Assembly: GCF_019397265.1 (NCBI RefSeq)
Contig: NZ_CP068985.1
Coordinates: 7,351,001-7,415,000, forward strand
Direction: 5' to 3'
DNA from: Nonomuraea coxensis DSM 45129
GTDB taxonomy: Bacteria; Actinomycetota; Actinomycetes; Streptosporangiales; Streptosporangiaceae
Length of the DNA stretch: 64,000 nucleotides
The first letter of the stretch is position 1, and each line of letters begins with the position of its first letter. Below, piece after piece: positions 1 to 10,200 of the stretch. The translations under genes were made by a program, and so were the position numbers. Under the pieces are notes generated by a model. The model was not told the DNA's origin, did not search any database, and saw only the letters and a list, made by a program, of their open reading frames with translations.

Positions 1-2067
1 CCCGAGCCGCCGGGCACGCCGCTGCGGCGGCTCGGCACCGCCGGGGTGTTCGTGCTCACGCTGGCCGCCGTCGTCCTGATGGCGGCCGCGCACGTGACGC
101 AGGGCACCTCGTCGATCGGCGCGTTCGACCTGCTGGCGCTGCCGTTCGGCGGCGACGAGGAGGCCGCCCGCGTGCTGCTGGCCTCCCGCCTGCCCCGGCT
201 GCTCGCCGGGGTGGCCGTCGGCGTCGCGCTCGGCGTGGCCGGCTCCCTGCTGCAGTCGGTGGCGCGCAACCCGATGGCCTCGCCCGACACGCTGGCCGTC
301 AGCTCTGGCGCGCACGTGGCCGTGGCGACGGCGGCGGCGTTCGGACTGGCGCTGCCGCTGCCCGTCTCGGGCGGGCTCGCGCTGGTCGGCGGGCTGGCCG
401 CGGCCGGGCTGGTGATGGCGCTGTCGGCGGGCGGGCGCGCGGGGACGACCCGGCTCATCCTCGCCGGGTCCGCCACCGCCCTGGCGCTCCAGTCGCTCAC
501 CAACCTCGTCATGATCCTGTTCGAGGAGGAGACCACCGGGCTGTTCGCCTGGGGCAGCGGCTCGCTGGTGCAGAGCGACTTCGGCGCCGTCGCCCAGTTC
601 GGGCCGCTCATCGCGGCGGTGACAGTGGTGGCGGTGCTGGCCGGGCCGCGGGTGGACATCCTCGGCCTGGGCGACGACACCGCCGCGGTGCTCGGGGTGA
701 ACGTACGCCGGCTGCGCGGATGGCTCGTCCTGATGGCCGTCCTGCTGGCGGCCGCCGCCGTGACGATCGCGGGGCCGATCGGGTTCGTCGGGCTCTGCGC
801 GCCGGTGATCGTGCGCCTGCTCCCGAGGACCATCCCCGGGCTGCACCGCAACCGGGCGCTGCTGCCGCTGTCCGGGCTGGCCGGCGCGCTGATCGTGCTC
901 GGCTCCGACATCCTGCTGCGGGCCGCGCTCGGCGGTCAGGCCGGGGTCGAGGTGCCGCCGGGCGTGGTCACGACCATCCTCGGCGCGGGCGTGATGATCT
1001 GGCTGGCCCGGCGCTACCGGGACGCGGGCCCGACCCGCAGGCCGCCCGCCGTGCGCACCGGCGGGACCCGGAGCCGCGGGGCCTTCCTCGCCGTGGTGAC
1101 GGTCTGCGCCGTGCTGCTGGTGGCGGCGGTGGTCGCCGGGCTGCTCGGCGGCGACCGGTGGCTGCTCACCGGCGACGTGCTCAACTGGCTGCAGGGCCGC
1201 TCGGGACGGGCGCTCACGTTCGTGCTCGACCAGCGCTGGCCCCGGGTGCTGGCCGCCGTGCTGGCGGGGGCCGCGCTGGCCGTCGCGGGCGCCGCCGTGC
1301 AGGCCGTGTGCCGCAACCCGCTGGCGGAGCCCGGCGTGCTCGGCGTCACGGCCGGGGCCGGGGTGGGGGCGATCGCGCTGCTGGCCGCCGCGCCGCTGGC
1401 CGGCGTCTGGATGATGTCCGCCACCGCGGGCGCGGGCGCGCTCGTCACGTTCGCCGCGGTGTACGCCCTCTCCTGGCGCGGCGGGCTGCACTCGGACCGG
1501 CTGGTCCTGATCGGCATCGCCATGCAGGCGGCCTGCACCTCGGTCACCGTGCTCATCATCGTGAAGGCCGATCCGTGGAACACCGCGCTGGCGCTGACCT
1601 GGCTGTCCGGCTCCACGTACGGCCGGGTGCCCGCCCAGCTCGTCCCTGTGGTGCTGGCGCTGCTGGTGACCGTTCCGCTGCTGGCCTGGCTGCGCCGCGA
1701 CCTCGACCTGCTCGCGCTGGACGAGGACACCCCGCGCGTCCTGGGCGTGCCCCTGGAGCCCGTCCGCCTGGCCGCGCTGGCCGGGGCGGTCGTGCTGACC
1801 AGCACGGCGGTGTCGGCCGTGGGCGTGGTCGGCTTCGTCGGCCTCGTCGCGCCGCACGCCGCCCGCGCCCTGGTCGGCTCACGGCACGCCCGGATGCTGC
1901 CGGTGGCCGCCCTGCTCGGCGCGTTGCTGGTGAGCCTCGCCGACACCCTGGGCCGTACGGTCATCGCCCCCGCCCAGGTGCCGGCCGGTCTGGTCACGGC
2001 GCTGATCGGCACGCCGTACTTCGTCTACCTGCTCTGGCGGGCCCGCGCCCAGGCCGACGCGAGCTGA
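1..2067 (+). CDS. Fused FecCD-family siderophore ABC transporter permease (5' partial)
   Basis: Integral membrane permease of an iron-siderophore or vitamin B12-type ABC importer. The frame is open to the window edge, so the true start may lie upstream; the first internal GTG is at 46. The protein is two FecCD (PF01032) halves in one chain, as in FhuB (about 660 residues). Each half carries the same signature in its second membrane segment: ARNPMASPD near nt 265-290 and CRNPLAEPG near nt 1309-1335. Each half also ends with the GFVGL-type segment that contacts the ATPase (near nt 780 and nt 1831). About 18-20 hydrophobic segments are visible. The binding protein and ATPase are not in the window and presumably lie upstream. 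The family call is firm; the substrate is not readable from the sequence. Confidence 0.93.
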   Translation, partial: PEPPGTPLRRLGTAGVFVLTLAAVVLMAAAHVTQGTSSIGAFDLLALPFGGDEEAARVLLASRLPRLLAGVAVGVALGVAGSLLQSVARNPMASPDTLAVSSGAHVAVATAAAFGLALPLPVSGGLALVGGLAAAGLVMALSAGGRAGTTRLILAGSATALALQSLTNLVMILFEEETTGLFAWGSGSLVQSDFGAVAQFGPLIAAVTVVAVLAGPRVDILGLGDDTAAVLGVNVRRLRGWLVLMAVLLAAAAVTIAGPIGFVGLCAPVIVRLLPRTIPGLHRNRALLPLSGLAGALIVLGSDILLRAALGGQAGVEVPPGVVTTILGAGVMIWLARRYRDAGPTRRPPAVRTGGTRSRGAFLAVVTVCAVLLVAAVVAGLLGGDRWLLTGDVLNWLQGRSGRALTFVLDQRWPRVLAAVLAGAALAVAGAAVQAVCRNPLAEPGVLGVTAGAGVGAIALLAAAPLAGVWMMSATAGAGALVTFAAVYALSWRGGLHSDRLVLIGIAMQAACTSVTVLIIVKADPWNTALALTWLSGSTYGRVPAQLVPVVLALLVTVPLLAWLRRDLDLLALDEDTPRVLGVPLEPVRLAALAGAVVLTSTAVSAVGVVGFVGLVAPHAARALVGSRHARMLPVAALLGALLVSLADTLGRTVIAPAQVPAGLVTALIGTPYFVYLLWRARAQADAS

Positions 2068-2097
2068 GGCGCCCGCGAGCCGGGGCAGACTGGACGG

Positions 2098-2988
2098 ATG
2101 ACATCAACCGATCATCGACCGGTCAGCCCGTTCGAGGAACGGCTGTGGGCGGCCCGCCAGGACGGGCGGACCGCGCTGTGCCTCGCGCTGCTGCGGGAGG
2201 CGGAGCTGGCGCTGCCGATGACCGCCGCCGCGGCGGCCGGGGACGAGCCGCCCGCGTGGCCGACGGTCGCGGACGGCCCGCGTACGTGGGTGCCGGCGTA
2301 CACGTCGGTGGAGGCCATGCGGCTGGCCACCGGCGGGGCGGCCGAGCACGGCAGGATCGCCTCGCTGGTCGAGCTGGCGGCCGGCTGGCCGGACCCCCGG
2401 TGGGGGCTGGCGGTCAACCCCGGGCTCTCCGCCGCCTTCCTGCTGGAGCCCGGGACGGTCGCCAGGCTGGCGGTCCCCACGCTGGTCCAGGACCTGCGGA
2501 TCGCCCCCGGCTCGGGGGTGCCTGCCGTGCAGAAGCTGCTCGCGCCCGCCGACATCCACGACCTGCTGACCGGCGGCGAGCCGCGGATCTCCGGCTACTG
2601 CCACCACGCGCTCGACGTCTCGCACATCGCCACGCCTGACGTGCTCGCCGAGGCGCTCGGGCAGCCCGGCATGCTGACCGACGACGGCTCGCTCAACGTC
2701 CTGCGCTGGCGGCCCGCCGGCCTGGAGCTCTACCTCACGCCCTACGGCGGGACCGACGAGGAGAGCCGGGCGGCGGTCTCCGGCTGGGTGGTCGAGGAGC
2801 CGCCGTTCGTCGGGATGGGCCTGGCGCCGCACCCCGACCACGTCATCCGCGAGTACAAGGTGTACGACGTGCCGCTCCCGCACGGCGCGGAGATCTGGGA
2901 GCTGCTCCCCGGCGGCACCGAGCACCGCCGCGCGCTGTACCACGGCGACCTGCGGCGCTGGCTGCTCATCGACAGGCGGGCGGCATGA
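2098..2988 (+). CDS. SseB-domain protein, possibly tied to the downstream secretion/toxin locus
   Basis: A 296-residue soluble protein. The N-terminal half looks like the SseB N-terminal domain: FEERLWAARQDGR, then an alanine/leucine-rich helix ending in LP, then a mixed alpha/beta domain with a VEAMRLATGG-type segment. The name comes from a Salmonella type III effector chaperone, but in actinobacteria this domain mostly sits beside WXG100/ESX-type toxin genes. The gene starts 30 nt after the permease stop and overlaps the next gene by ATGA, so it is coupled to that gene rather than to iron uptake. A scaffold, chaperone or immunity-type role is inference from context. No catalytic motif is visible. 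Confidence 0.7.
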   Translation: MTSTDHRPVSPFEERLWAARQDGRTALCLALLREAELALPMTAAAAAGDEPPAWPTVADGPRTWVPAYTSVEAMRLATGGAAEHGRIASLVELAAGWPDPRWGLAVNPGLSAAFLLEPGTVARLAVPTLVQDLRIAPGSGVPAVQKLLAPADIHDLLTGGEPRISGYCHHALDVSHIATPDVLAEALGQPGMLTDDGSLNVLRWRPAGLELYLTPYGGTDEESRAAVSGWVVEEPPFVGMGLAPHPDHVIREYKVYDVPLPHGAEIWELLPGGTEHRRALYHGDLRRWLLIDRRAA

Positions 2989-3389
2989 GCGGAAGCTTCT
3001 ACCGGGCCCGCTGGCGGGGCGCCGACTACCCGGCCAGCCCGGAGCCGCACGCCATGGAGCTGTGGATCCGGCTGCGGAGCCCCGAGCCGCTGGACGGCTT
3101 CGAGGAGGTCGAGCCCGGCTGCCACGTCCGCACCGTGCCCGCGCCCGAGTGCGAGGCGCTGCACCTGGTGAGGACCGTGTGCCGCTGGCGGCGTGAGCCG
3201 TTCCTCGTGCGGGAGGAGCGGGACGGGCAGGTGCGCCTGGAGTACCTCGGCGCCTCGGTGCTGACGGCGCGCGAGCTCGGGCTGGAGCGGATCGAGCGCG
3301 GGGTGTACCGGCGGTGGGTGCCCCGGGAGGAGGTCACGGATCTGCGCGAGGACGCCGTGCCGCTGAATGTCGGGATTCAACACTTTTGA
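2985..3389 (+). CDS. Orphan 134-residue protein coupled to the SseB-domain gene
   Basis: Starts with an ATGA overlap on the SseB-domain gene, so the two are probably translated together. The protein is rich in Arg, Glu and Trp, has no signal peptide or membrane segment, and shows no motif I recognise. Short, acidic-patched, family-less proteins next to WXG100-type toxins are often immunity proteins, but nothing in the sequence proves that here. The operon seems to end after this gene: the next 70 nt are relatively AT-rich for this genome and precede a fresh start for the YbaB-like gene. Confidence 0.65.
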   Translation: MSGSFYRARWRGADYPASPEPHAMELWIRLRSPEPLDGFEEVEPGCHVRTVPAPECEALHLVRTVCRWRREPFLVREERDGQVRLEYLGASVLTARELGLERIERGVYRRWVPREEVTDLREDAVPLNVGIQHF

Positions 3390-3489
3390 TCGATCTCTTG
3401 CCTTCTGCTGTTCATGTGACGGAAACTGATCAGTAACACGTGAGTGTTTCCGGGGACGTGTGAGCTTGGCATCGGGGGGTGTGTGTCGC

Positions 3490-3894
3490 GTGGACTCGTC
3501 GGAGCGGCCCGACGCGGCGGCGATGCGCGCCTACGCCGACGAACTGCGTGACATGTTCCGGCAGATCTCCGAGGCCGGCCAGGAGCTGCACGAGAAGGCG
3601 AAGACCCTGCGGACCACCGCGAAGTCGCGCGACGGCCTGGTGACAGTCACCGTCGGCGCCCGCGGCGAGCTCGTCGGGCTCGACCTCGATCCGCGCATCT
3701 ACCGCCACGCCGACGCGCGCCATCTGGCCCGCACGATCCTCGACACCGTCCAGCGGGCCACGGCACAGGCACGTGAGCGCGTGGTGGAGATCCTGGAGCC
3801 GGTCGTCCCGCGCGACGAGCTCCTCGCCCACCTCGACGGCGACCTCGACACCGCCATGGCCCGCTTCGCCGAACGGATGGAGGGCAAGAGGTGA
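3490..3894 (+). CDS. YbaB/EbfC-family nucleoid-associated-like protein
   Basis: A small YbaB/EbfC-type protein. A long N-terminal helix (AYADELRDMFRQISEAGQEL) is followed by the family's central sheet VTVTVGARGELVGLDLDP and a C-terminal helix. YbaB proteins bind DNA as dimers. In actinobacteria, divergent copies are common beside WXG100 proteins and large secreted toxins, where their role is unclear. Start choice: GTG at 3490 has a run of six G about 10 nt upstream. An in-frame GTG at 3460 would add ten residues but has a poorer ribosome site. It overlaps the next gene by GTGA, which argues for co-translation with the WXG100-like protein. Confidence 0.82.
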   Translation: MDSSERPDAAAMRAYADELRDMFRQISEAGQELHEKAKTLRTTAKSRDGLVTVTVGARGELVGLDLDPRIYRHADARHLARTILDTVQRATAQARERVVEILEPVVPRDELLAHLDGDLDTAMARFAERMEGKR

Positions 3895-4235
3895 GGCTCT
3901 GGGACGGCACGCAGATCGCCAAGCCCGTCGTCTACCGCGGCATCACGCAGTGGACGACGATGGCCGACGACCTCAACGAGGAGGCCACCCACCTGGCCGC
4001 CCAGGTCAAGGCCGCGCTCGCGGCCCAGCCGTGGGGCGCGGGCACCGAGGGCCAGTCCTTCTTCGCCGCCCACTTCCGCGGCGACGGCCCCAACCGGATG
4101 CTCAAGCAGTACGAGGACCTCGCCGAGGCGATCACCGACGCCGGCACCCGGGTGCGCGACAACGTCGACAACACCCTCCTCACCGACGCCGACATCAAGA
4201 ACGACCTCCAGGCCAACCTGACGATGCAGGTCTGA
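3891..4235 (+). CDS. WXG100-size helical protein (ESX-type secretion substrate or partner)
   Basis: A 114-residue, mostly helical protein with the central turn PWGAGTEGQSFFAAHF. This resembles the W-x-G helix turn of WXG100 proteins, with long amphipathic helices on both sides. WXG100 proteins pair with a second helical partner and leave the cell through ESX (type VII) secretion. It is coupled by GTGA to the YbaB-like gene and lies 9 nt before the giant CpnT-like gene, whose N-terminus has its own WXG100-like domain. A heterodimer with that domain is a reasonable inference. No ESX core genes (EccB, C, D, E or mycosin) occur in the window. Confidence 0.75.
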   Translation: MRLWDGTQIAKPVVYRGITQWTTMADDLNEEATHLAAQVKAALAAQPWGAGTEGQSFFAAHFRGDGPNRMLKQYEDLAEAITDAGTRVRDNVDNTLLTDADIKNDLQANLTMQV

Positions 4236-4244
4236 CCCGGCGAC

Positions 4245-7200
4245 GTGGCGAGCAACAACACAGGCGGCTTCACCGGCAACGGCAGCCAGAACGGCGGCGG
4301 CCTGCCCACCCAGGTGAGCGCGGTACGCATCGACCGTGACGTCGAACCGGTCTGGGAGACCGAGGCGCTGCCCGAATGGGTGGTCAGCTGGCTCATCCCC
4401 ATGCTGTCGGCCGGGCAGAAGTGGCCGGAGGCCAGCGAGAGCGGCATGTCGAAGCTGGCCGCCGCGTACGAGGCCCTCGGCTCGCGCGCCGTCTCCTCCG
4501 CGCCGAAGGCCGGCGCCGCCACGCGCGTGGTCCTGGCCGGCTGGGCCGCGCCCGCCACCGCCGACTTCGCCTCCAGGGCGCAGTTCCTCTACGGCCACCA
4601 GGGCGGCCTGGCCGGCGTGGCCCAGAACGCGCAGGCGTACACGCAGCAGGCGAACGACTTCGCCGTCGAGACCCAGTACTCCAAGCTCTCCATCAACGTC
4701 GCCTTCTGGGTGACCGTCGTCGCCATCGCCATCGCCCTCTACGTCGCCTTCTTCACCGCCGGATCCAGCACCGCGATCATCGGCCCGTACGCGGCGGCGG
4801 CCCGCGCGGCCATCAGCCGGATCCTCGTCCGGCTGGCCATGGTGGGCGGCAGGCCGCTCGCCGCCCGGCAGCTCGCCCGGGTGACCGTGCTCAGCGGCGC
4901 CACCGGGCGCAGCGTCATCACCCGGCTGCTCGCCTCCGCGATCGGCCGCGAGCTCATCGAGGAGATCGGCGAGGAGGTCTTCCTCGACGCCGTCGCCCAG
5001 TACCAGCAGATCAAGATGGGCACGCGGACCCAGTGGGACTGGAAGAAGACCAAGGCCGCGGCCATCGGCGCGGGCGGCGGCGCGATCGTCGGCACCAAGC
5101 TGGCCGGGCCGATGTCCCGCGTCACCCAGCGCGTGCCGGGGTTCGCCGGGCGGGCGCTCACCACCGGCCTGTCGAACACGATCGCCTCCCCGGCCGGCAG
5201 CTTCGTCGCCAACGGGCTCGTGTACGGGCAGTGGCAGAACCCGTTCACGCCGGACGCCCTGCTGGGGGGCTTCTTCGGCGGAGCCGGGCGCACTGACACG
5301 ATCAGCCCGTTCAACCCGGACGTGTACACGGCGCTCGGGCATCCCCTGACCTCGCTCGCCTCCGCGTACGACGCCGCCGCCCGCGCCGACGCCACCCGCG
5401 CCGGCGGCGCCCCGCCCGGGGACCCGGCCGCCGGGAGCCCGATCGCCGGCGGGCCGAACGGCAGCGGGCCGAACGGCAACGGCGACCTCACCGGCACGGC
5501 CGGCGCCGCCAACCGTCCGGGGGGCGCGAACCCGGTGCAGGTCCGCACCGCCGTCTCCACGCCCGACCGCGTGCCGGCGAGCCCCGTCGCCACGAACGAC
5601 CTCTCCAGGAACGACGGCGCGCGGAACGACGGCGTCCGGAACGACGACGGCCGGCGTACGACCGCCGGCGTCCCGGACGCCGACGCCTCCACCCAGCGCC
5701 GCGCCCGCGCCGCCCAGCCCGCGGCCCCCGACCAGCAGCCCCAGACGCCCGCCACCCCGGACCCCGACCGCTCAGAACAGCGCCGCACCGCGACCGGCCA
5801 GCAGCCCCAGCAGGCAAGCCAGCCCACCTCCACCACCACCCCACAACCGGCCACCCCCGCCCAGTCGGCTGCCACCCTGCAACAGGACGCCCCCGCCCAG
5901 CCGTCCGCCTCCCAGCCTGCCGCCGACCCCGCCAGGCCCGCCGACCCCGCTCAGCCGGCCGCCGCTTCCCAGCCGGAGACCGCCGCCGCGCCGCAGCCGG
6001 ACGCGACCACCGGCCCCCAGCAGAGCGCCGCCCCCGCGGCGCAGCCGGAAGCCGCGGCACAGCCGGAAGCCGTCTCCGCACCGCAGCCGGACAGCACTCC
6101 CGCCCAGCCCGAAGCCGCGCCACAGCCGGAGGCCGCGTCGCGACCGGAAGCCGCCCCTGCCCAGCCGGAGGCCGTCGCCGCGGCGCGGCCCGGCGACGCC
6201 CCCGCCGGGCCGCAGGCCGCGGCCGTGGCGCAGGCGGCGGGGACGGCGGGGACGGCCACGCGGCTGGCCGACGACGTGGCGTCCGCCGAGGCCCCCGTCG
6301 CGTCCGTGACGCCCGCCGCGCGGGCCCGTACGGCGCTGATCGGCGCGATCACCGCCGACTTCCCCGGCGCGGTGCTCGGCCCGACCGGCGACCTGCTCGT
6401 CCCCAGGGCCGACGGCGTGCGCGCGATCCCGGCCGCGACCATGAACCGCATCCGCACCGTCCTGAACGCCCGTGCCGAACAGGTGCGGAACCTCGCGGAC
6501 CTTCAGGTCGAGGCGTCCGCCCTGCTCCTGGTCTCCCAAGCCCGCGCGGACCTGGTCACGGACCTCGCCCCCGACCCCACCGCCGACTCCGCCGCCGCCC
6601 CGGTCCCCGCCACCAGCAAGCCGGGCACGGTCACCTCCCACCCGATCCCCGGCACCCGGTACGTCACTGACGGCCGCACGGGCCCCGACCTGACCCTCGA
6701 CGAGGTGAAGAACGCGGTCGCCGAACTCCTGGCCCGCCACTTCCTGACGCAGGGGGTGCTCAGCCTGACCTGGTCGCAGGACGGCAGCACGCTGACGGTC
6801 GAGACCCGCGACCACGGCACCCACCACTTCCGCCCGGTCGTGGGCGGCCTGTCGTCGTCGAATCTGATGGGCGAGACCGAGCTCGCGGAGGGCAAGAACC
6901 TCACCCGGGGCACCGACGTGAACAACCCGCACGTGGTGCACTTCAATCCGCGGGTCGCCAACGACCAGCTCTCCCGGATCTGGCTGCACGAGATCACCGA
7001 CACCCTCCAGGAGGTCAAGGCCGGCGGCCGGCGCGGCCGCCGCAGGGCCGCCAGGGCCGAGGCGACCACGGACCTGTGCGTGGACGCGCAGCTCAACGAG
7101 CTGGCCTTCCTGACCGAGAAGTGGCACCAGGCGCAGACGCTCCCGGAGAAGCGCCTGCTCGCCCTGGACATCGACGGCCTGTCCCGCAAGCTGGCGGCGC

Positions 7201-10200
7201 GCGGCCAGGTCCTGCCGCCCCCGCCCTGGGCTCCCGCCCAGGACACCCGTACGCAGCAGACGCCGCCGTTACCGGGCACGAACCCGACCCTCCAGCAGGT
7301 GAGCGACACCCTCGACGCGCTCCGCCACGCCGAGCAGCAGCTCCAGCTCCAGGTCGCCGCGAAGCAGCGCAGCGCCGAGGAGGCCCGCGTGGAGGCCCGC
7401 AAGGCCACCCGGCAGGCCAAGAAGGCGCTGAAGCAGCACGACGAGGCCCGTTTCGAGCGGGCGCGCAAGGCCAGGCAGGAGAACCGGGTGCACCGGGCCA
7501 CGCAGGCCCGCCACACCAGGATCGCCGAGGCGTACAGCGCCGCCCTGTTGCGGGCGACGTCGACGCGGCTCAAGTACGAGCAGGCGCTGTCGGCGATGAG
7601 GTACGCCGCCCAGGGCCCCTCGACGCCGCCGGGCGGTGTCCCCCACGCCACGATCGCCCAGAGGTTGACCGCCGAGGCCCTCGCCCTGCACCAGAACTAC
7701 CTGGACGCGATGGCCGCCGCCCTGCCGGACCTGGACACCCTGCCCGGCGCGATGCCCACGGGACGGCTCGCCCACCTGTCGGCACTGACCGCCTCGGTGA
7801 ACGAGCTGCTGGCGAGCCACGGGGCCACCTACCGTTTCACGCCGGACGGGCTGGAGCGCATGCTGCGCGCCGACTTCCACCAGGTCGCCTCCCCCGACGG
7901 CCTCGTGCTGCGCGTGGGCCAGGGCGCCAAGGCGGTGGAGGTGCGCGTCCGGCTGAGCCTAAGCGACCTGGTGGAGGTGCTGGACCCCGGCGTCAAGGCG
8001 TCGGAGATGATGGTGGGCCTGTTCTTCCAGGCGTCCCACATCGTGTCGGCCACGGAGGCGGGCAGCTTCGGGCTGTCGCGCGGCTTCAACACGGCGGTCC
8101 TGGCGCAGCTCCTGCCGGAGGGCGAATGGCCGCAGGCCGCGATGGAGCTGGCGGGCATGGGCCTCGGCGTCGACCTGGGGGCCCTGGCGCAGTTCATGCC
8201 GGACGGCGAATCGCTGCAGAACGCGATGAAGCTGGCGGGCGTGGGCCTCGGCTTGGGGAGCGGGCGCAACGCGTCGGCGACGGGCGGCGCCGGCATGTTC
8301 GCGCAGGGCGGCTCGGTCGCCGACAACCGGAGCGAGTCGCTGCTGTTCGACGCCGCCGCGCGCTGGACCGTGGACGTCCAGACCAGCGAGAGCGGCGGCT
8401 GGCAGGGCACGAGGGTGATCGACTCGGGCGCGCCCGGTGACGCCGCCGCGCAACGGCTGTGGGTCTCCCACTCCTACACCGACGCCGCCCCGGACAAGCT
8501 GACCTGGATCGACGACGACAAGCGGGACCCGAAGATGCCCAACCATGTCCTGGTCAGCGCCATGACCGGCATGGAGGACGCGCTCACCCAGATCATGGAG
8601 GAGGCCGGCGGCGAGTACGCCCAGGTGGGCACCAGGGCCCACGGCGAGCTGCGCACGTTCATGACCAGGCTGTCCCACCGGCTGCGCGACGCGACCAGGC
8701 CGGAAGGGCTTGAGGGCGTCTTCACGGTCAACGGCGAACCCGACCTCCGGGTGGTCGCGAACACCAGGGCCGTCCTGGTGGCCGCCGAGCCGGTGGGCGG
8801 GCGCACCGCCGAGGAGTGGGAGGAGGAGGTGCTCGTCGACTTCGCCGCGACGCCCGGCGGCACCTCCGCCGGCAGGTCGCTGGACGCCGGCGTCTCCGCG
8901 GGCCCCACCATCGGGGCCTTGCAGGAGGTCGACGGTCCCGGCCGCTACGCGCCGGACATCGGCCCGAAGGTCAAGGGCTCCAGGTCGGGAAGCCGATCGT
9001 ACTCGGCGACCGCGAACAAGCAGGCCATCCATCCGAGCGTGCACCGCAAGACCAGCCCGAAGCAGGCCTACCGCCTGGAGATGCACACGACGTTCACGGT
9101 GGAGCGGATCGGCCGCCCGCCGGTGAAGCTGCCGCCGGTGCGGAGCTCGGTGGTGGTGAGCATGCGGGAGTCGGCCGCCTACCGCTACGGCCTGCCCGTG
9201 GCCCGGTCGGCGCTGGTGTACCAGAACGGCCGGCCGCTCATCGGCGCGGACGGCATCCCGGTGCTGCGGGGCGATCCGCGGCCCGGCCCGCCGCCCGGCC
9301 GCCTGCCTGTGCTGCCGGAATGGCTCGGCGACGGCCCGGGACAGATGCGCGGCTCGGGCCCCGCCCTCGTGCAGGACATCGACGGGCTGGACCAGCTGCG
9401 TACGAAGGTCATGGACGAGCTGGCCGAACGCGGCATCGTCCCGAAGACCGTGAACGGCGTGCCGCAGTACTCCTCCAACCGCCTCGAACGCGCCAGCCAG
9501 ATCCTCAACCGGCAGGAGGTCCTGGAGCAGCTCTCCGAGCATCGGATCAGGTCGGCGTACGACGTGCTGGCCCAGGCCGAGCCGGACGGCACCGGCGGCC
9601 TCGGCATCGACCTGGTGCTGCACGGCCGCAACAGCGCCCCGGAGCACTACCTGCTGCGCCTGTCGCTGCGGCAGGACTTCGGCGACGTGAAGTACCTCGG
9701 CTACACCGACTCCGAGACGGTGGTCAACCTCGACATCGGCTCCGACACCTCGGCGCGCGGGATCAGCAGGTCCCGCACGTACGCGGGCGGCGGCTCCGTC
9801 GCCGTGAGCGACGGCCCCGAGGAGGGCCAGGACGGCCTGGCGCACGAGGGGGGCGTCAACGCCGGCGGCAACAGGACGCTCACGGTGGGCTCCAGCGCCG
9901 GCGGCACCACCAACCTGGTGAACCTCGACGAGAACGGCGGCCCGAGCTCGATCTTCTCCCTGGGCCATGAGATCCAGGCCGACCTGGTGCACAAGGGCCG
10001 GGCCGAGACGCTGGCCACCGCCCAGGGACGGGCGAAGCTCCTGTTCGCCGCGGACCTCCTCCCGCCGGACCCGAGCGCGGGCGGGCCCACCTCCGTGCCG
10101 GCTCCGCTCGGCCCGATGCGGGGCCGGCTGCTGTCACGGGCCCGGCTGCTCCACATGGACGTGCGGGGGCTGATCTCCGCCGCGCAGCAGGTGCTCCCGG

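Noticed and set aside
5700..6250. CRISPR-like or minisatellite array
   Set aside because: The repeats are coding low-complexity Pro/Gln/Ala units of irregular length, with no fixed repeat-spacer pattern.
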